Positions 16,801 through 24,799 of a stretch of 64,000 nucleotides of DNA are shown piece by piece. How positions within the stretch are numbered: the stretch's first letter is position 1; each line of letters begins with the position of its first letter. The position numbers and the translations under genes are program-made. This DNA comes from CAZSXU01 sp964610505 (GTDB lineage Bacteria > Arandabacterota > Arandabacteria > JAGLYR01). The notes under the pieces were generated by a model, which saw nothing but the letters and a program-made list of their open reading frames with translations, had not been told where the DNA came from and did no database searches. The stretch covers positions 1 through 64,000 of the forward strand of contig CAZSXU010000003.1 in assembly GCA_964610505.1 (NCBI GenBank), given 5' to 3'.

Positions 16801-17753
16801 CGGTGGGGCCCGACACGACGGACTTCGGAAATGTGGTCCCCAATTATTCGGGCCGCGTGGAAGTTCATCAGGCCGAGATCACGCGTGAACTCCCCCGGTC
16901 GGGAAAGCGGGAAGCACCGACGGCGTTCCCCACTTGGACGGCCGAATTGGCCATCGAGGCCGGCAACAACGTGTGGGTAAGAAACTCGGATGCCGAGATC
17001 GAGCTGGAAGGATCGGTTTTGTTCAAAAAGAGTTCGCGTGGAATGACGTTCTTGGGGGACGTTCAGACGATCCGGGGGCGGTACTTCCTCTACAATCACG
17101 AATTCCGCATCACCGAGGGAACACTTGAGTTTGCCGACGTGACCGACATTCGAAATGCTCGGATGGAAGTTCGGGCCGAGACGGAGGTTGCCACGGAAGA
17201 GGGACGGGAGCGGGTGACGCTGGATATCACCGGCACCATCGCCAAACCCTATCTTGCGGCTACGTCGGAAAGTGGGTATAGTGAGCCAGAGATCTTCCGG
17301 CTCCTTGCTCTGGGGGACGAAGCCGGGGCGGAGGACCAGGGGACCGCCACTCCCTTTTCTCGGGCATTGGCCCGCTCCTGGGGCAGGATCCTGGCGAGGA
17401 AGTTCGGGTCGGAGCTCGCGAGGAGCCTGGGTCTGGACGAAGTGGAGATCGAACCCGGACCCGGGGACCCGGGAGCGCGGGAGTTTGTCGAAGGCGCCAG
17501 GGTAGGGGTCGGCAAGTACTTGTCGGACCGCCTCTACCTAAAGTACAAGCAATCCCTGGCCGTTAATCCGCTAAAGGGGGATAGCTCCGGCGGAAGCGGG
17601 GGAGCCGTGACTCGTTCGGAAGCGGAGTTGCCGGATCGGCAGCTGCTCCTGGAGTACCGGCTGAGTCGATCGTTCTCCCTGGACGGCGAAGCGAGTGTGG
17701 TCAACGGCAAGTCGTACTTCAACTTTGACGTGAAGTTCAGACACCGGTACTAG
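13860..17753 (+). CDS. tamB: TamB-like translocation/assembly module protein (DUF490)
   Basis: TamB/AsmA-like proteins bridge inner and outer membranes with a long beta-groove thought to carry phospholipids or to aid barrel assembly. The 1297-residue chain has one N-terminal membrane anchor (about 11-30), a very long region of repetitive beta-strand character, and the C-terminal TamB domain (about 950-1297) with YSGRVEVHQAEITREL, NVWVRNSDAEIELEG, GRYFLYNHEFRITEGTLEF and the DITGTIAKPYL pattern. GTG 13860 follows TAAGGAGGGTGT. It is 2 bp from the next gene, which also encodes a barrel protein, so the three outer-membrane genes look like one unit. Confidence 0.92.
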   Translation: MLDRFSKRSKAIGLILAGCLAALLLVVVRPSVMAPDRWADGVSWGINRFWAEPRGFRIALGQVTGTPLTQLTLVDVRVEGAGPLVSAHADTLRLKASLLGLLKRKIQLQSLVLVSPDVVLTGPASSGKHVLGGEGSSGLEIEDFLIRRGCIRGSLFGAERKVSELRVAGFFRVGEGGFALRLDHAAATLAPPDLEIRSLTGWLTGQGSHLRPQLALEIPGLSVTVRGEASLDPGVSSDLKIGVEDLALERIRTFTPSVPDWADGWISGALYFTGSPTAWETRVSLQGEVAGGPPAMVRGKVAVSGESVAIPELILEIGGARLVGRDFRVALDACRFDGNVEVRALDLRRVVPDVDTETDLNASGQVTGWGLGGFPDSIRMDLDLESSRAGRWSLTGGRIGGMLGRDRFDVSDLAVNGPGWRCVGTGAWRRDETMRAGISCDFTSLEDVGRCLQVDLGGRGALHVEMGGRPGDIQGRAAVDLEGLKVGPAAMDTLFANLVFGRRDGPLEVSGLAGGQNLHLGSVMARKAAVSFKALGRELEEFQAMSQIDSVLLQMEGRMTDRSGVRTVSFSRAEISSPSQLWKNAGRVDLILSRGYELKPSRWECAGGSIEAQATVLPEGALDLVLRGEAVDLRALSEVFLSGRSLGGTLDLDTRVTGSLEEPRVQTVVGVYPLVVGPVTVDSVIGSLDLGSGRLGVDSLQIIVAGGRGDLRGFLPVDFALGGDGGSRFEIRGPGDVGLKVSGIPLETFGAGTPEAAPFGGYLDLVAAFSGRPENPEGEIQATVEGARFQSFDLGRVDLRGGVRNRTWVIDEIGIASGQATGRIAGTIPLETTRTFPWMGFGSADASLRIEVENGRLTFLPVLKRSVFQMSDGRYDLDLSISGSLGDPLMDGRLNVREGMLRLGPLAEEVTSMEAGVTLAGHQIRIDRLTGALGGGALTARGRVTLDSLRATDFLVRASAKRSEIWSLLDDVIGVVDVDLAVGPDTTDFGNVVPNYSGRVEVHQAEITRELPRSGKREAPTAFPTWTAELAIEAGNNVWVRNSDAEIELEGSVLFKKSSRGMTFLGDVQTIRGRYFLYNHEFRITEGTLEFADVTDIRNARMEVRAETEVATEEGRERVTLDITGTIAKPYLAATSESGYSEPEIFRLLALGDEAGAEDQGTATPFSRALARSWGRILARKFGSELARSLGLDEVEIEPGPGDPGAREFVEGARVGVGKYLSDRLYLKYKQSLAVNPLKGDSSGGSGGAVTRSEAELPDRQLLLEYRLSRSFSLDGEASVVNGKSYFNFDVKFRHRY

Positions 17754-17755
17754 CC

Positions 17756-20701
17756 ATGAAAACCATTGCGCGACTGAGTTGCATTCTCGTATTCCTCGGA
17801 TGTCTGTTGCCGCTCGAGCCTGCCCAGGCTCAGCTCTTCGGCAAGAACAAGGTGCAGTATGAGAACTTCGACTGGCAGATCCTGAGGACGGATCACTTCG
17901 ACGTGTACTTCTATGAAGGCGGGAGAATCCTGGCCGAAACGGTCGGGGACATCGCCGAGGACGTGTACGTCCAGCTGAGTGAGGATCTTGATCACTCGCC
18001 CTCGAAGCCCATCCCGGTGCTTGTGTACAAGTCGCATCCCGATTTCCAACAGACCAACGTGATCACCGAGATCATCGGAGAGGGTACGGGGGGGTTCACG
18101 GAGATCTTCAAGAACCGGGTCGTGGTTCCGTTCAGCGGTTCCTATGAGGATCTGCGGCATGTTGTGAACCACGAGCTCGTGCACGCCTTCATGTTCGATT
18201 TCCTGTACGGCGGTCTTCTGGAATCGCTCTTTGCCCGGCAGTACCTGTTCCAGATCCCCTTGTGGTACATGGAGGGGATGGCGGAGTACCTGTCCGAGGA
18301 GTGGGACACGGAGGGCGATCGCACCATGCGGGACGCCGTGGTCAATCAGTGGATCCCGCCCCTCGAGTACACGGGCGGGTACATGAACTACAAGCAGGGC
18401 CAGGCCGCGATTCGCTTTATCGGGGAGACCTACGGCGAGGAGAAGATTGCGGAGATTTTGCACGCGCTGAAGAACTCCCGAAGTCTGGATCAGGCCCTGG
18501 AGAACACGATCGGGTTCACGACACCGAAGCTGTCCGAAAAGTTTCTCGAACATCAGAAGCGGTTGTACTGGCCCGAGGTCGCTAAGAGGGACAACCTGGA
18601 AGACACGGCGCGAAAGCTGACCGATCATGAGAAAGACGGGTCCTTCAGCAACATGGGGGGAGCGATTTCCCCGGACGGGGACAAGATCGTCTTCTTCTCG
18701 GATCGGGACGGTTTCAGCGACGTGTACCTGATGTCCGCACTGGACGGCAAGGTGATCCGGCGTCTTCTCAAGGGGGAGCGTTCGGGCAAGTACGAATCGC
18801 TTTCGGCCTTCCGCTCCTCCATGTGTTGGGCTGCGGACAGCCGGCGAGTGGCCTTTGTGGCGCGCTCGGTGGAACGCCACGTGCTGTACCTGATGGACAT
18901 GGAGAAGGGGGACATCCTCCAGGAAATTCCGACGGACCTGGATGGAATGAATTCCCCGACCTGGTCGCCCGACGGGGAGCGGATCGCCGTAGTGGGTCTT
19001 AAAGATGGATTCTCCGATCTGTATGAGGTCAGGCTCTCCGATGGCCGGATCCGGCGAATGACGCACGACATCTACGACCAGCGGGCTCCGATCTGGTCAC
19101 GGGACGGGACCTCCCTGGCGTACTCGTCGGACGAGCCCTGGTTTGAACCCACGCGCTCTCCCATCGAGGTGGCTCGGACCCACGATCTCTTCCTTCTGGA
19201 CGTGGTCTCGGGGGAGAAGCGGCGACTGACCCATTCGCTGGCCAACGATCAGCACCCCGCGTGGTCTCCGGACGGGAAGCGGCTGGCGTTCATTTCGGAT
19301 CGGTCCGGTACGGACGACCTCCACGTCCTGGACCTCGATCGGATGGAAGTCACGCAGCTGACCCACGTGATGGGTGGGCTGACGACGCCCAGTTGGTCTC
19401 TGGAGGGAAACCGCCTGATCGTCTCGGCTTTTCACAAGGCCGGGTGGGACATCTACGCCCTTCAGGATCCTCTGGATCTGGAGCCCGTGGAGGAGCCGGA
19501 CGGGGTGCGCGTGGCCAGGATGTTCGGCGACTCGATCATGGTTCACACGGAAGCTCCCGACTGGCCCGTCGTCGCCGACAGTCTCCTGGAAATGGAAGAG
19601 AAACCTGCGGGGAACAGTGAACGGTGGGTTTCCCGTTACAAGCTGAGATTCACGCCGGACTACATCGGGGGCGGTCTTCAGTACAACTCGGCGGTTGGAG
19701 CCGGGGGGGGGACCCAGCTCACGGTGAGCGATATCCTGGGCAACCACCGCTTCTATGTGGCGTCGAATTTCTTCACCTCTCTGGAGGAAATGGATTTCCT
19801 TTCCTTCTACTACTACCTGCCGAAGCGGATCGACTACGGGGTGGGGCTCTTTCACTACAAGAACTACTACTACGGTAGCCCGACGATGTTGAGCAAACCC
19901 TACAGCGAGGCGACGCTTCTGAATACCAACAACCTGTTCTCGGAGCGGAACTATGGGCTGATCATGATGGCCAGCCGGCCTTTCAACCGATTTCAGCGTG
20001 TGGAACTGGACCTGACCCTCATGCATGTCGAGAGAAAGGTGTACGACCTCCGATACCTCCTGCTCTACAAGGAGAGCGAAAACAACCTTCTGCCGAGACT
20101 CGCCCTGGTCCACGATACGGCGCTGTGGGGAATCCTCGGTCCGGTCAACGGCGCTCGCTGCTACGCCGAGATTCGCCATTCCATCCAGGGCATCCTGGGG
20201 AACGATCGGGAGTTCACGACGGGGGTCGTGGATCTTCGGAAGTACGTGCCCGTGGCCAGGGACTACGTGTTCGCGATGCGCGCCCTGGGGGCGGTCAGTG
20301 CCGGAGACCAGGCGCAGTACTTCTACATTGGCGGCGGCTACTTGCTGCGGGGGTATGACGATTTCGAGTTCTACGGAAACGGAGTCGGGCTGGTATCCCT
20401 GGAGTTTCGATATCCCTTCATCCGTTACCTGGCACTGGGTTGGCCGCTTCCAATTTCCCTGGGCAACATCGGGGGAGCGATGTTTCTGGATGTTGGCAGC
20501 GCCTGGAACAGCATCGAGACTGTTCGGGTGGCTCGTTCCGACCAAGATGGGTACCGCCTCGACGACGTCTACGCATCCTTCGGGTTGAGTGTGCGGTGGC
20601 GGCTTGGGTACTTCCCGATTCGCATGGACTTCGCCTGGCCGACGGACTTCAGTCACGTCGACAAGAACCGATTCCACTTCACGTTGGGTGGGGATTTCTA
20701 G
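17756..20701 (+). CDS. Outer-membrane fusion: HExxH metallopeptidase, TolB-like propeller, Omp85-type barrel
   Basis: A 981-residue protein with three parts. After a signal peptide (cleavage near AQA-QL, residue 25) comes a gluzincin-like domain: HELVH at 139-143 and a third-ligand candidate Glu173 in WYMEGMAEYLS. Residues about 300-600 form a TolB/PD40 propeller with roughly six blades marked by WSPDG-type repeats (for example PTWSPDGERIAV and PAWSPDGKRLAF). From about 640 to the end is a beta-barrel with the Omp85 LLRGY motif at 863-867 and aromatic strand ends, finishing in FHFTLGGDF. No POTRA domain is seen. It starts 2 bp after tamB. A surface or periplasmic protease or quality-control factor tied to barrel assembly is inference; no characterised homologue is known to me. 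Confidence 0.85.
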   Translation: MKTIARLSCILVFLGCLLPLEPAQAQLFGKNKVQYENFDWQILRTDHFDVYFYEGGRILAETVGDIAEDVYVQLSEDLDHSPSKPIPVLVYKSHPDFQQTNVITEIIGEGTGGFTEIFKNRVVVPFSGSYEDLRHVVNHELVHAFMFDFLYGGLLESLFARQYLFQIPLWYMEGMAEYLSEEWDTEGDRTMRDAVVNQWIPPLEYTGGYMNYKQGQAAIRFIGETYGEEKIAEILHALKNSRSLDQALENTIGFTTPKLSEKFLEHQKRLYWPEVAKRDNLEDTARKLTDHEKDGSFSNMGGAISPDGDKIVFFSDRDGFSDVYLMSALDGKVIRRLLKGERSGKYESLSAFRSSMCWAADSRRVAFVARSVERHVLYLMDMEKGDILQEIPTDLDGMNSPTWSPDGERIAVVGLKDGFSDLYEVRLSDGRIRRMTHDIYDQRAPIWSRDGTSLAYSSDEPWFEPTRSPIEVARTHDLFLLDVVSGEKRRLTHSLANDQHPAWSPDGKRLAFISDRSGTDDLHVLDLDRMEVTQLTHVMGGLTTPSWSLEGNRLIVSAFHKAGWDIYALQDPLDLEPVEEPDGVRVARMFGDSIMVHTEAPDWPVVADSLLEMEEKPAGNSERWVSRYKLRFTPDYIGGGLQYNSAVGAGGGTQLTVSDILGNHRFYVASNFFTSLEEMDFLSFYYYLPKRIDYGVGLFHYKNYYYGSPTMLSKPYSEATLLNTNNLFSERNYGLIMMASRPFNRFQRVELDLTLMHVERKVYDLRYLLLYKESENNLLPRLALVHDTALWGILGPVNGARCYAEIRHSIQGILGNDREFTTGVVDLRKYVPVARDYVFAMRALGAVSAGDQAQYFYIGGGYLLRGYDDFEFYGNGVGLVSLEFRYPFIRYLALGWPLPISLGNIGGAMFLDVGSAWNSIETVRVARSDQDGYRLDDVYASFGLSVRWRLGYFPIRMDFAWPTDFSHVDKNRFHFTLGGDF

Positions 20702-22870
20702 TTGGACCTCGAAAGCGCGTTGGACTCCGAGCAAAGTGCGGCGGTTCGGGCGGTGAGCGGGCCTGTTCTGGTCCTGGCCGGCGCCGGCTCGGGTAAGACA
20801 CGAGTCCTGACCTACCGCGTGGCTCACCTGTTGATCCATCACCAGGTTTCCCAGGTTCTGGCGGTCACCTTCACCCGGAAGGCGGCCCAGGAAATGTGTA
20901 CTCGCGTCGAGGCGCTGATGGAAGGAATGCCTCTTCGCGGCTGGATCGGGACGTTTCACGCGCTCTGCGCCCGCATCCTTCGGCGCGAGTCGTCCGCGAT
21001 CGGCTACTCCCCCGATTTTGTGATCTACGATGAGGACGATCAGCGGCGCCTGTTGAAGTCTCTCCACGAAGACCTGGGCATCTCCGAGAGAATTCTCTCC
21101 GTGGCCGGAGCCCGAAGCGAAATCAGCGCCGCCAAGTCCGTGCTTCTGGATCCGGACGGGTTTGGAGGTCCCGGAGGTCCCGGTGCCTCGCGCCCGGTGG
21201 CCGAGGTGTACCGGGCGTACCAGGAGGCCCTTCACAAGAACCACGCGATGGATTTCGACGATCTTTTGCGCCTGACCGTTGGCCTGTTCGACGCGCATCC
21301 GGATGTCCTTGACCGCTACCGGCGCGTGTATCCCTACGTTCTGGTGGACGAGTATCAGGACACCAACCACGCCCAGTACCGGTTGGTCGCCCAGCTGGCG
21401 GCCGGCCATCGCAATCTGTGCGTGGTGGGGGACGACGACCAGTCCATCTACTCCTGGCGCGGGGCCGACGTGAACAACATCCTCGACTTCGAGAAGGAAT
21501 TCCCGGAGGCGAAGGTCATCCATCTGGAGAGAAACTACCGATCCACGGCCCGCATCCTGGCGGGCGCTCAGGGGTTGGTCTCCAAGAACCGCCGCCGCAA
21601 ACCGAAGACCCTGTGGACGCCGAACGATGAGGGCGACCGGATCCGGTTCCGGCTCTGCGAGAATGAGAGGGCGGAGGCGGAGGCGGTGGTCGGAGACATC
21701 CGCGGCGGGTTGACCGCAGGAGTGTCGGCGAGGGATATGGCCGTTCTCTACCGGACGAACGCGCAGTCCCGAGCGCTTGAGGACGCGCTCCGGCGGGCCG
21801 CACTTCCCTATGTGCTCATTGGAAGCACTCGCTTCTATGACCGGCGGGAGGTGCGCGACATCCTGGCCTACCTCAAGGTGATTGTGAATCCCGCCGACGG
21901 CGTGAGTTTGCTCCGCATTCTGAACGTGCCCCCCCGAGGCGTAGGGAGGGCGACGCTGGGGCGACTGATTCGTATCTCGGAAGAGCGAGGGCAAAGGCTG
22001 CTGGAAACCCTCGCTTCGGATCGAGTCGAAGGCGTCAGGCCCGGGGTGTGGAGTGCGCTCTCCCTTCTGGCGAATGACCTGGGGGACTGGAACGAAGCGG
22101 CGAAAACGAAGAATGCGGGAGAGATCGTTGCGGACCTGGTCGAGCGCATTCAGTATCTTGAGTACCTGAAGACGTCCGGCGCTTCCTCGGATGGAACGGC
22201 CGAGTCGCGAGTGGAGAACGTCGAAGAACTGGTGGCGGCGGCCAAGGACTTCTCGCTTCGGGTCGACGTGCCGACGCTGGTGGAATTCCTTGGCGAAATC
22301 TCCCTGTCGGCGCCCATCGATTTGTGGGACGAGGGCCCGGAGGCCGTCAACTTGATGACCCTCCACAACGCGAAGGGGCTGGAGTTCCGATGGGTTCTGA
22401 TCACCGGTCTCGAGGAAGGACTCCTTCCGCACATCACGTGTCTGAACTCGCGGGATCCCCTGGAGGTGGAGGAGGAGCGACGGCTGATGTACGTGGGATT
22501 GACTCGCGCCAGAGAGAAGGTACACCTCTTCGCGGCCGAACGGAGAATGCGATACCAGGGACCGAGAACCGTCGAAGTTTCCCGGTTCGTCTCCGAAATC
22601 CCCAGCGATCTTCTTGATGGGGGGCCGGCCCCCGCACCTGCGGAGGAGCCCGAATGGGAGGATGAGCCTCCGGACGATCCGGGCGAGGGGTTCTCACAGG
22701 ATGGCTGCCTGTCTCCCGGGACTTACGTGCGGCATCCCGACTTCGGGCCGGGGAGAGTGGTGGCCGTCGAGGGTGCCGGGGAGTCTCTCAAAGTGACGGT
22801 GCAGTTTGATGCCGGATTCCGAAAGCGAATCCTGGTCCGCTACGGTCATCTCAGCCTGGATCATTCATGA
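20702..22870 (+). CDS. pcrA: UvrD/PcrA family DNA helicase
   Basis: Superfamily 1A 3'-5' helicase of nucleotide-excision repair and replication-transcription conflict. The 722 residues hold the Q-motif region (LDSEQSAAVRAV), Walker A AGAGSGKT, motif Ia TFTRKAAQEM, GTFHALCARIL, motif II VDEYQDTN, motif III GDDDQSIYSWRGAD, motif IV RNYRST, MTLHNAKGLEF and motif VI YVGLTRAREK. The C-terminal segment (about 675-720, GTYVRHPDFGPGRVV...VQFDAGFRKRILV) is the Tudor-like domain of PcrA that binds RNA polymerase. The start TTG 20702 directly follows the previous stop. It is followed by a 155-bp gap and gatC. Confidence 0.95.
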   Translation: MDLESALDSEQSAAVRAVSGPVLVLAGAGSGKTRVLTYRVAHLLIHHQVSQVLAVTFTRKAAQEMCTRVEALMEGMPLRGWIGTFHALCARILRRESSAIGYSPDFVIYDEDDQRRLLKSLHEDLGISERILSVAGARSEISAAKSVLLDPDGFGGPGGPGASRPVAEVYRAYQEALHKNHAMDFDDLLRLTVGLFDAHPDVLDRYRRVYPYVLVDEYQDTNHAQYRLVAQLAAGHRNLCVVGDDDQSIYSWRGADVNNILDFEKEFPEAKVIHLERNYRSTARILAGAQGLVSKNRRRKPKTLWTPNDEGDRIRFRLCENERAEAEAVVGDIRGGLTAGVSARDMAVLYRTNAQSRALEDALRRAALPYVLIGSTRFYDRREVRDILAYLKVIVNPADGVSLLRILNVPPRGVGRATLGRLIRISEERGQRLLETLASDRVEGVRPGVWSALSLLANDLGDWNEAAKTKNAGEIVADLVERIQYLEYLKTSGASSDGTAESRVENVEELVAAAKDFSLRVDVPTLVEFLGEISLSAPIDLWDEGPEAVNLMTLHNAKGLEFRWVLITGLEEGLLPHITCLNSRDPLEVEEERRLMYVGLTRAREKVHLFAAERRMRYQGPRTVEVSRFVSEIPSDLLDGGPAPAPAEEPEWEDEPPDDPGEGFSQDGCLSPGTYVRHPDFGPGRVVAVEGAGESLKVTVQFDAGFRKRILVRYGHLSLDHS

Positions 22871-23025
22871 ACCCCACTGCGAGCGTACCGGATCCAGCCT
22901 AACGGCATTGCAGTGCCGATTGCGATCCTCGGCAGGGCGCAGGCCACGTCTCCGGACGAAACAGACCCGGCGCTGTGCCGGACATGTCCCGGTCATTCAG
23001 CGTACCTCTCCACCCGGGTAACGAT

Positions 23026-23343
23026 ATGCCGCCGAAGATCACCAGGGAAACGGTCGAACACATTGCCGACTTGGCGAAGCTCCAATTCGCCGAGGAAGAC
23101 ATGGCGGCTTTTGTGCGCCAATTTCGAAGCATCCTGGTGTACGTGGACCGCTTGAGCGAAATCGACGCCGGTGAGGATCGGGTGTCTGAACGAGAGCGCG
23201 TCGGTCCTGAGCACCTGAGGGAGGATCGTGGGGAGGCCGGGCTCGAACGGGAAGAGAGTCTTCGAAATGCACCCGATCTGGAGGGATCTCTGTTCGCTGT
23301 CCCTCGAGTCGTGGACAAAGGAGACGCGCGTGGATCTTCATGA
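23026..23343 (+). CDS. gatC: Aspartyl/glutamyl-tRNA amidotransferase subunit C
   Basis: GatC stabilises the GatCAB complex, which converts Glu-tRNA(Gln) or Asp-tRNA(Asn) to the amidated form. The 105-residue product has the family start ITRETVEHIADLAKLQF and the C-terminal LR-D. ATG 23026 was chosen over an upstream in-frame ATG (22975) because it matches the family's N-terminus. The end overlaps gatA by 14 bases. Confidence 0.93.
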   Translation: MPPKITRETVEHIADLAKLQFAEEDMAAFVRQFRSILVYVDRLSEIDAGEDRVSERERVGPEHLREDRGEAGLEREESLRNAPDLEGSLFAVPRVVDKGDARGSS

Positions 23344-24796
23344 TCTCTCCGCCCGGGCATTGGGCGGACTCCTTGAGCGGGGAGAGGTGAGCTCCGAGGA
23401 GAGCGTCCGGGCCGCGCTTCGCCGGATGGAGGCCGTTGAGCCGCGAATCCACGCGTTCCTGAAAGTTACTGGCAAAGAGGCGCTTCGTGACGCGCGATCG
23501 GTCGACGCCGCCCGCCGCCGGGGCGAGCCGCTCGGCCCTCTCGCGGGAGTTCCGATTGCCGTCAAAGACAATCTGTGCACTCGCGGAGTTCAGACGACCT
23601 GCGGCTCCCGCATGCTGCAAGACTTCATCCCGCCGTACGATGCGACCGCCGTGGAAAAAGTACGGAAGGCGCACCTGGTCATCATCGGGAAGACCAACAT
23701 GGATGAGTTCGCAATGGGTTCCTCCACGGAGAACTCCGCCTTTGGTTCGACGGCGAACCCCTGGGATCTCTCGAGGGTTCCGGGCGGGTCGAGTGGAGGA
23801 GCGGCGGCCGCAGTGGCCGCCCGCGCGGTTCCTCTGGCCCTGGGGTCGGATACGGGGGGATCCGTCCGGCAACCCGCCGCCCTCACGGGGGTCGTGGGAT
23901 TGAAACCCACCTATGGGCGAGTGTCCCGGTACGGGTTGGTGGCGTTCGCTTCTTCGCTGGACCAGGTCGGGGTGCTGGGTCGAGAGGTCCGGGACTGCGC
24001 GGGTCTCTGCCGCATCATTTCGGGTCACGATCCCCGGGACTCCACGTCTTCTCGCGCGCCGGTTCCCGACTTCGAGGCGGATCTGGACGGCAACCTCACC
24101 GGGCTCCGCATTGGCGTTCCCAAGGAATATTTCGGCTCGGCGCTCGACCCCGAGGTCGAGACGGCCGTTCGGGAGGCGCTGCGGACGTTGGAGGGGGAGG
24201 GCGCCGTCTGCCAGGAGGTGGAGATTCCCCTTCTGGAATACGCCGTCGCCATTTACCAGGTGCTTGCGAGCGCGGAGGCCTCCTCGAACCTGGCCCGGTA
24301 CGACGGCGTTGTGTACGGACGCCGGGCCGGAAGGTTCTCGAATCTGGAGGACATGTACGTCCGGACCCGGAGCGAGGGGTTCGGTTCCGAGGTCAAGCGC
24401 CGGATCATGCTGGGCACGTTTGCCCTGTCGAGCGGCTACGCCGATGCCTACTACCGGCAGGCCGACAGGGCGCGGCGGATGCTGGAGAGAGATGTTCAAC
24501 GGGTCCTGGAGCGGGTGGATGTACTCGCGGGGCCGACGTCACCGACGGCGGCTTTCAGAATCGGAGAGAAGGCGGAGGATCCCTTGGCCATGTACTTGAT
24601 GGACACCTACACCCTCCCCGCGAACCTGGCGGGGATTCCGGCGTTGTCCCTTCCCTGCGGTTTCACATCGAAAGGACTTCCCGTGGGATTTCAGATCCTC
24701 GGGAAGCCTTTTGACGAGGCCGGAGTCCTCAGGGTGGGGCGTGCGTATGAGCGGGCGTCGCCGTGGCGGGCCCGCGGCCCTTCCCTCGGGAGTTGA
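23330..24796 (+). CDS. gatA: Aspartyl/glutamyl-tRNA amidotransferase subunit A
   Basis: GatA is the amidase-signature glutaminase of GatCAB. The 488-residue chain has the Ser-cisSer-Lys triad regions: the lysine in PIAVKDN, and the GGSSGG and SDTGGSVRQPA motifs. It also has the family sequence NPWDLSRVPGGSSGG and GLKPTYGRVSRYG. GTG 23330, preceded by AAAGGAGA, lies inside the end of gatC; longer in-frame starts upstream lie within gatC. It is followed 3 bp later by gatB. Confidence 0.96.
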   Translation: MDLHDLSARALGGLLERGEVSSEESVRAALRRMEAVEPRIHAFLKVTGKEALRDARSVDAARRRGEPLGPLAGVPIAVKDNLCTRGVQTTCGSRMLQDFIPPYDATAVEKVRKAHLVIIGKTNMDEFAMGSSTENSAFGSTANPWDLSRVPGGSSGGAAAAVAARAVPLALGSDTGGSVRQPAALTGVVGLKPTYGRVSRYGLVAFASSLDQVGVLGREVRDCAGLCRIISGHDPRDSTSSRAPVPDFEADLDGNLTGLRIGVPKEYFGSALDPEVETAVREALRTLEGEGAVCQEVEIPLLEYAVAIYQVLASAEASSNLARYDGVVYGRRAGRFSNLEDMYVRTRSEGFGSEVKRRIMLGTFALSSGYADAYYRQADRARRMLERDVQRVLERVDVLAGPTSPTAAFRIGEKAEDPLAMYLMDTYTLPANLAGIPALSLPCGFTSKGLPVGFQILGKPFDEAGVLRVGRAYERASPWRARGPSLGS

Positions 24797-24799
24797 TCC

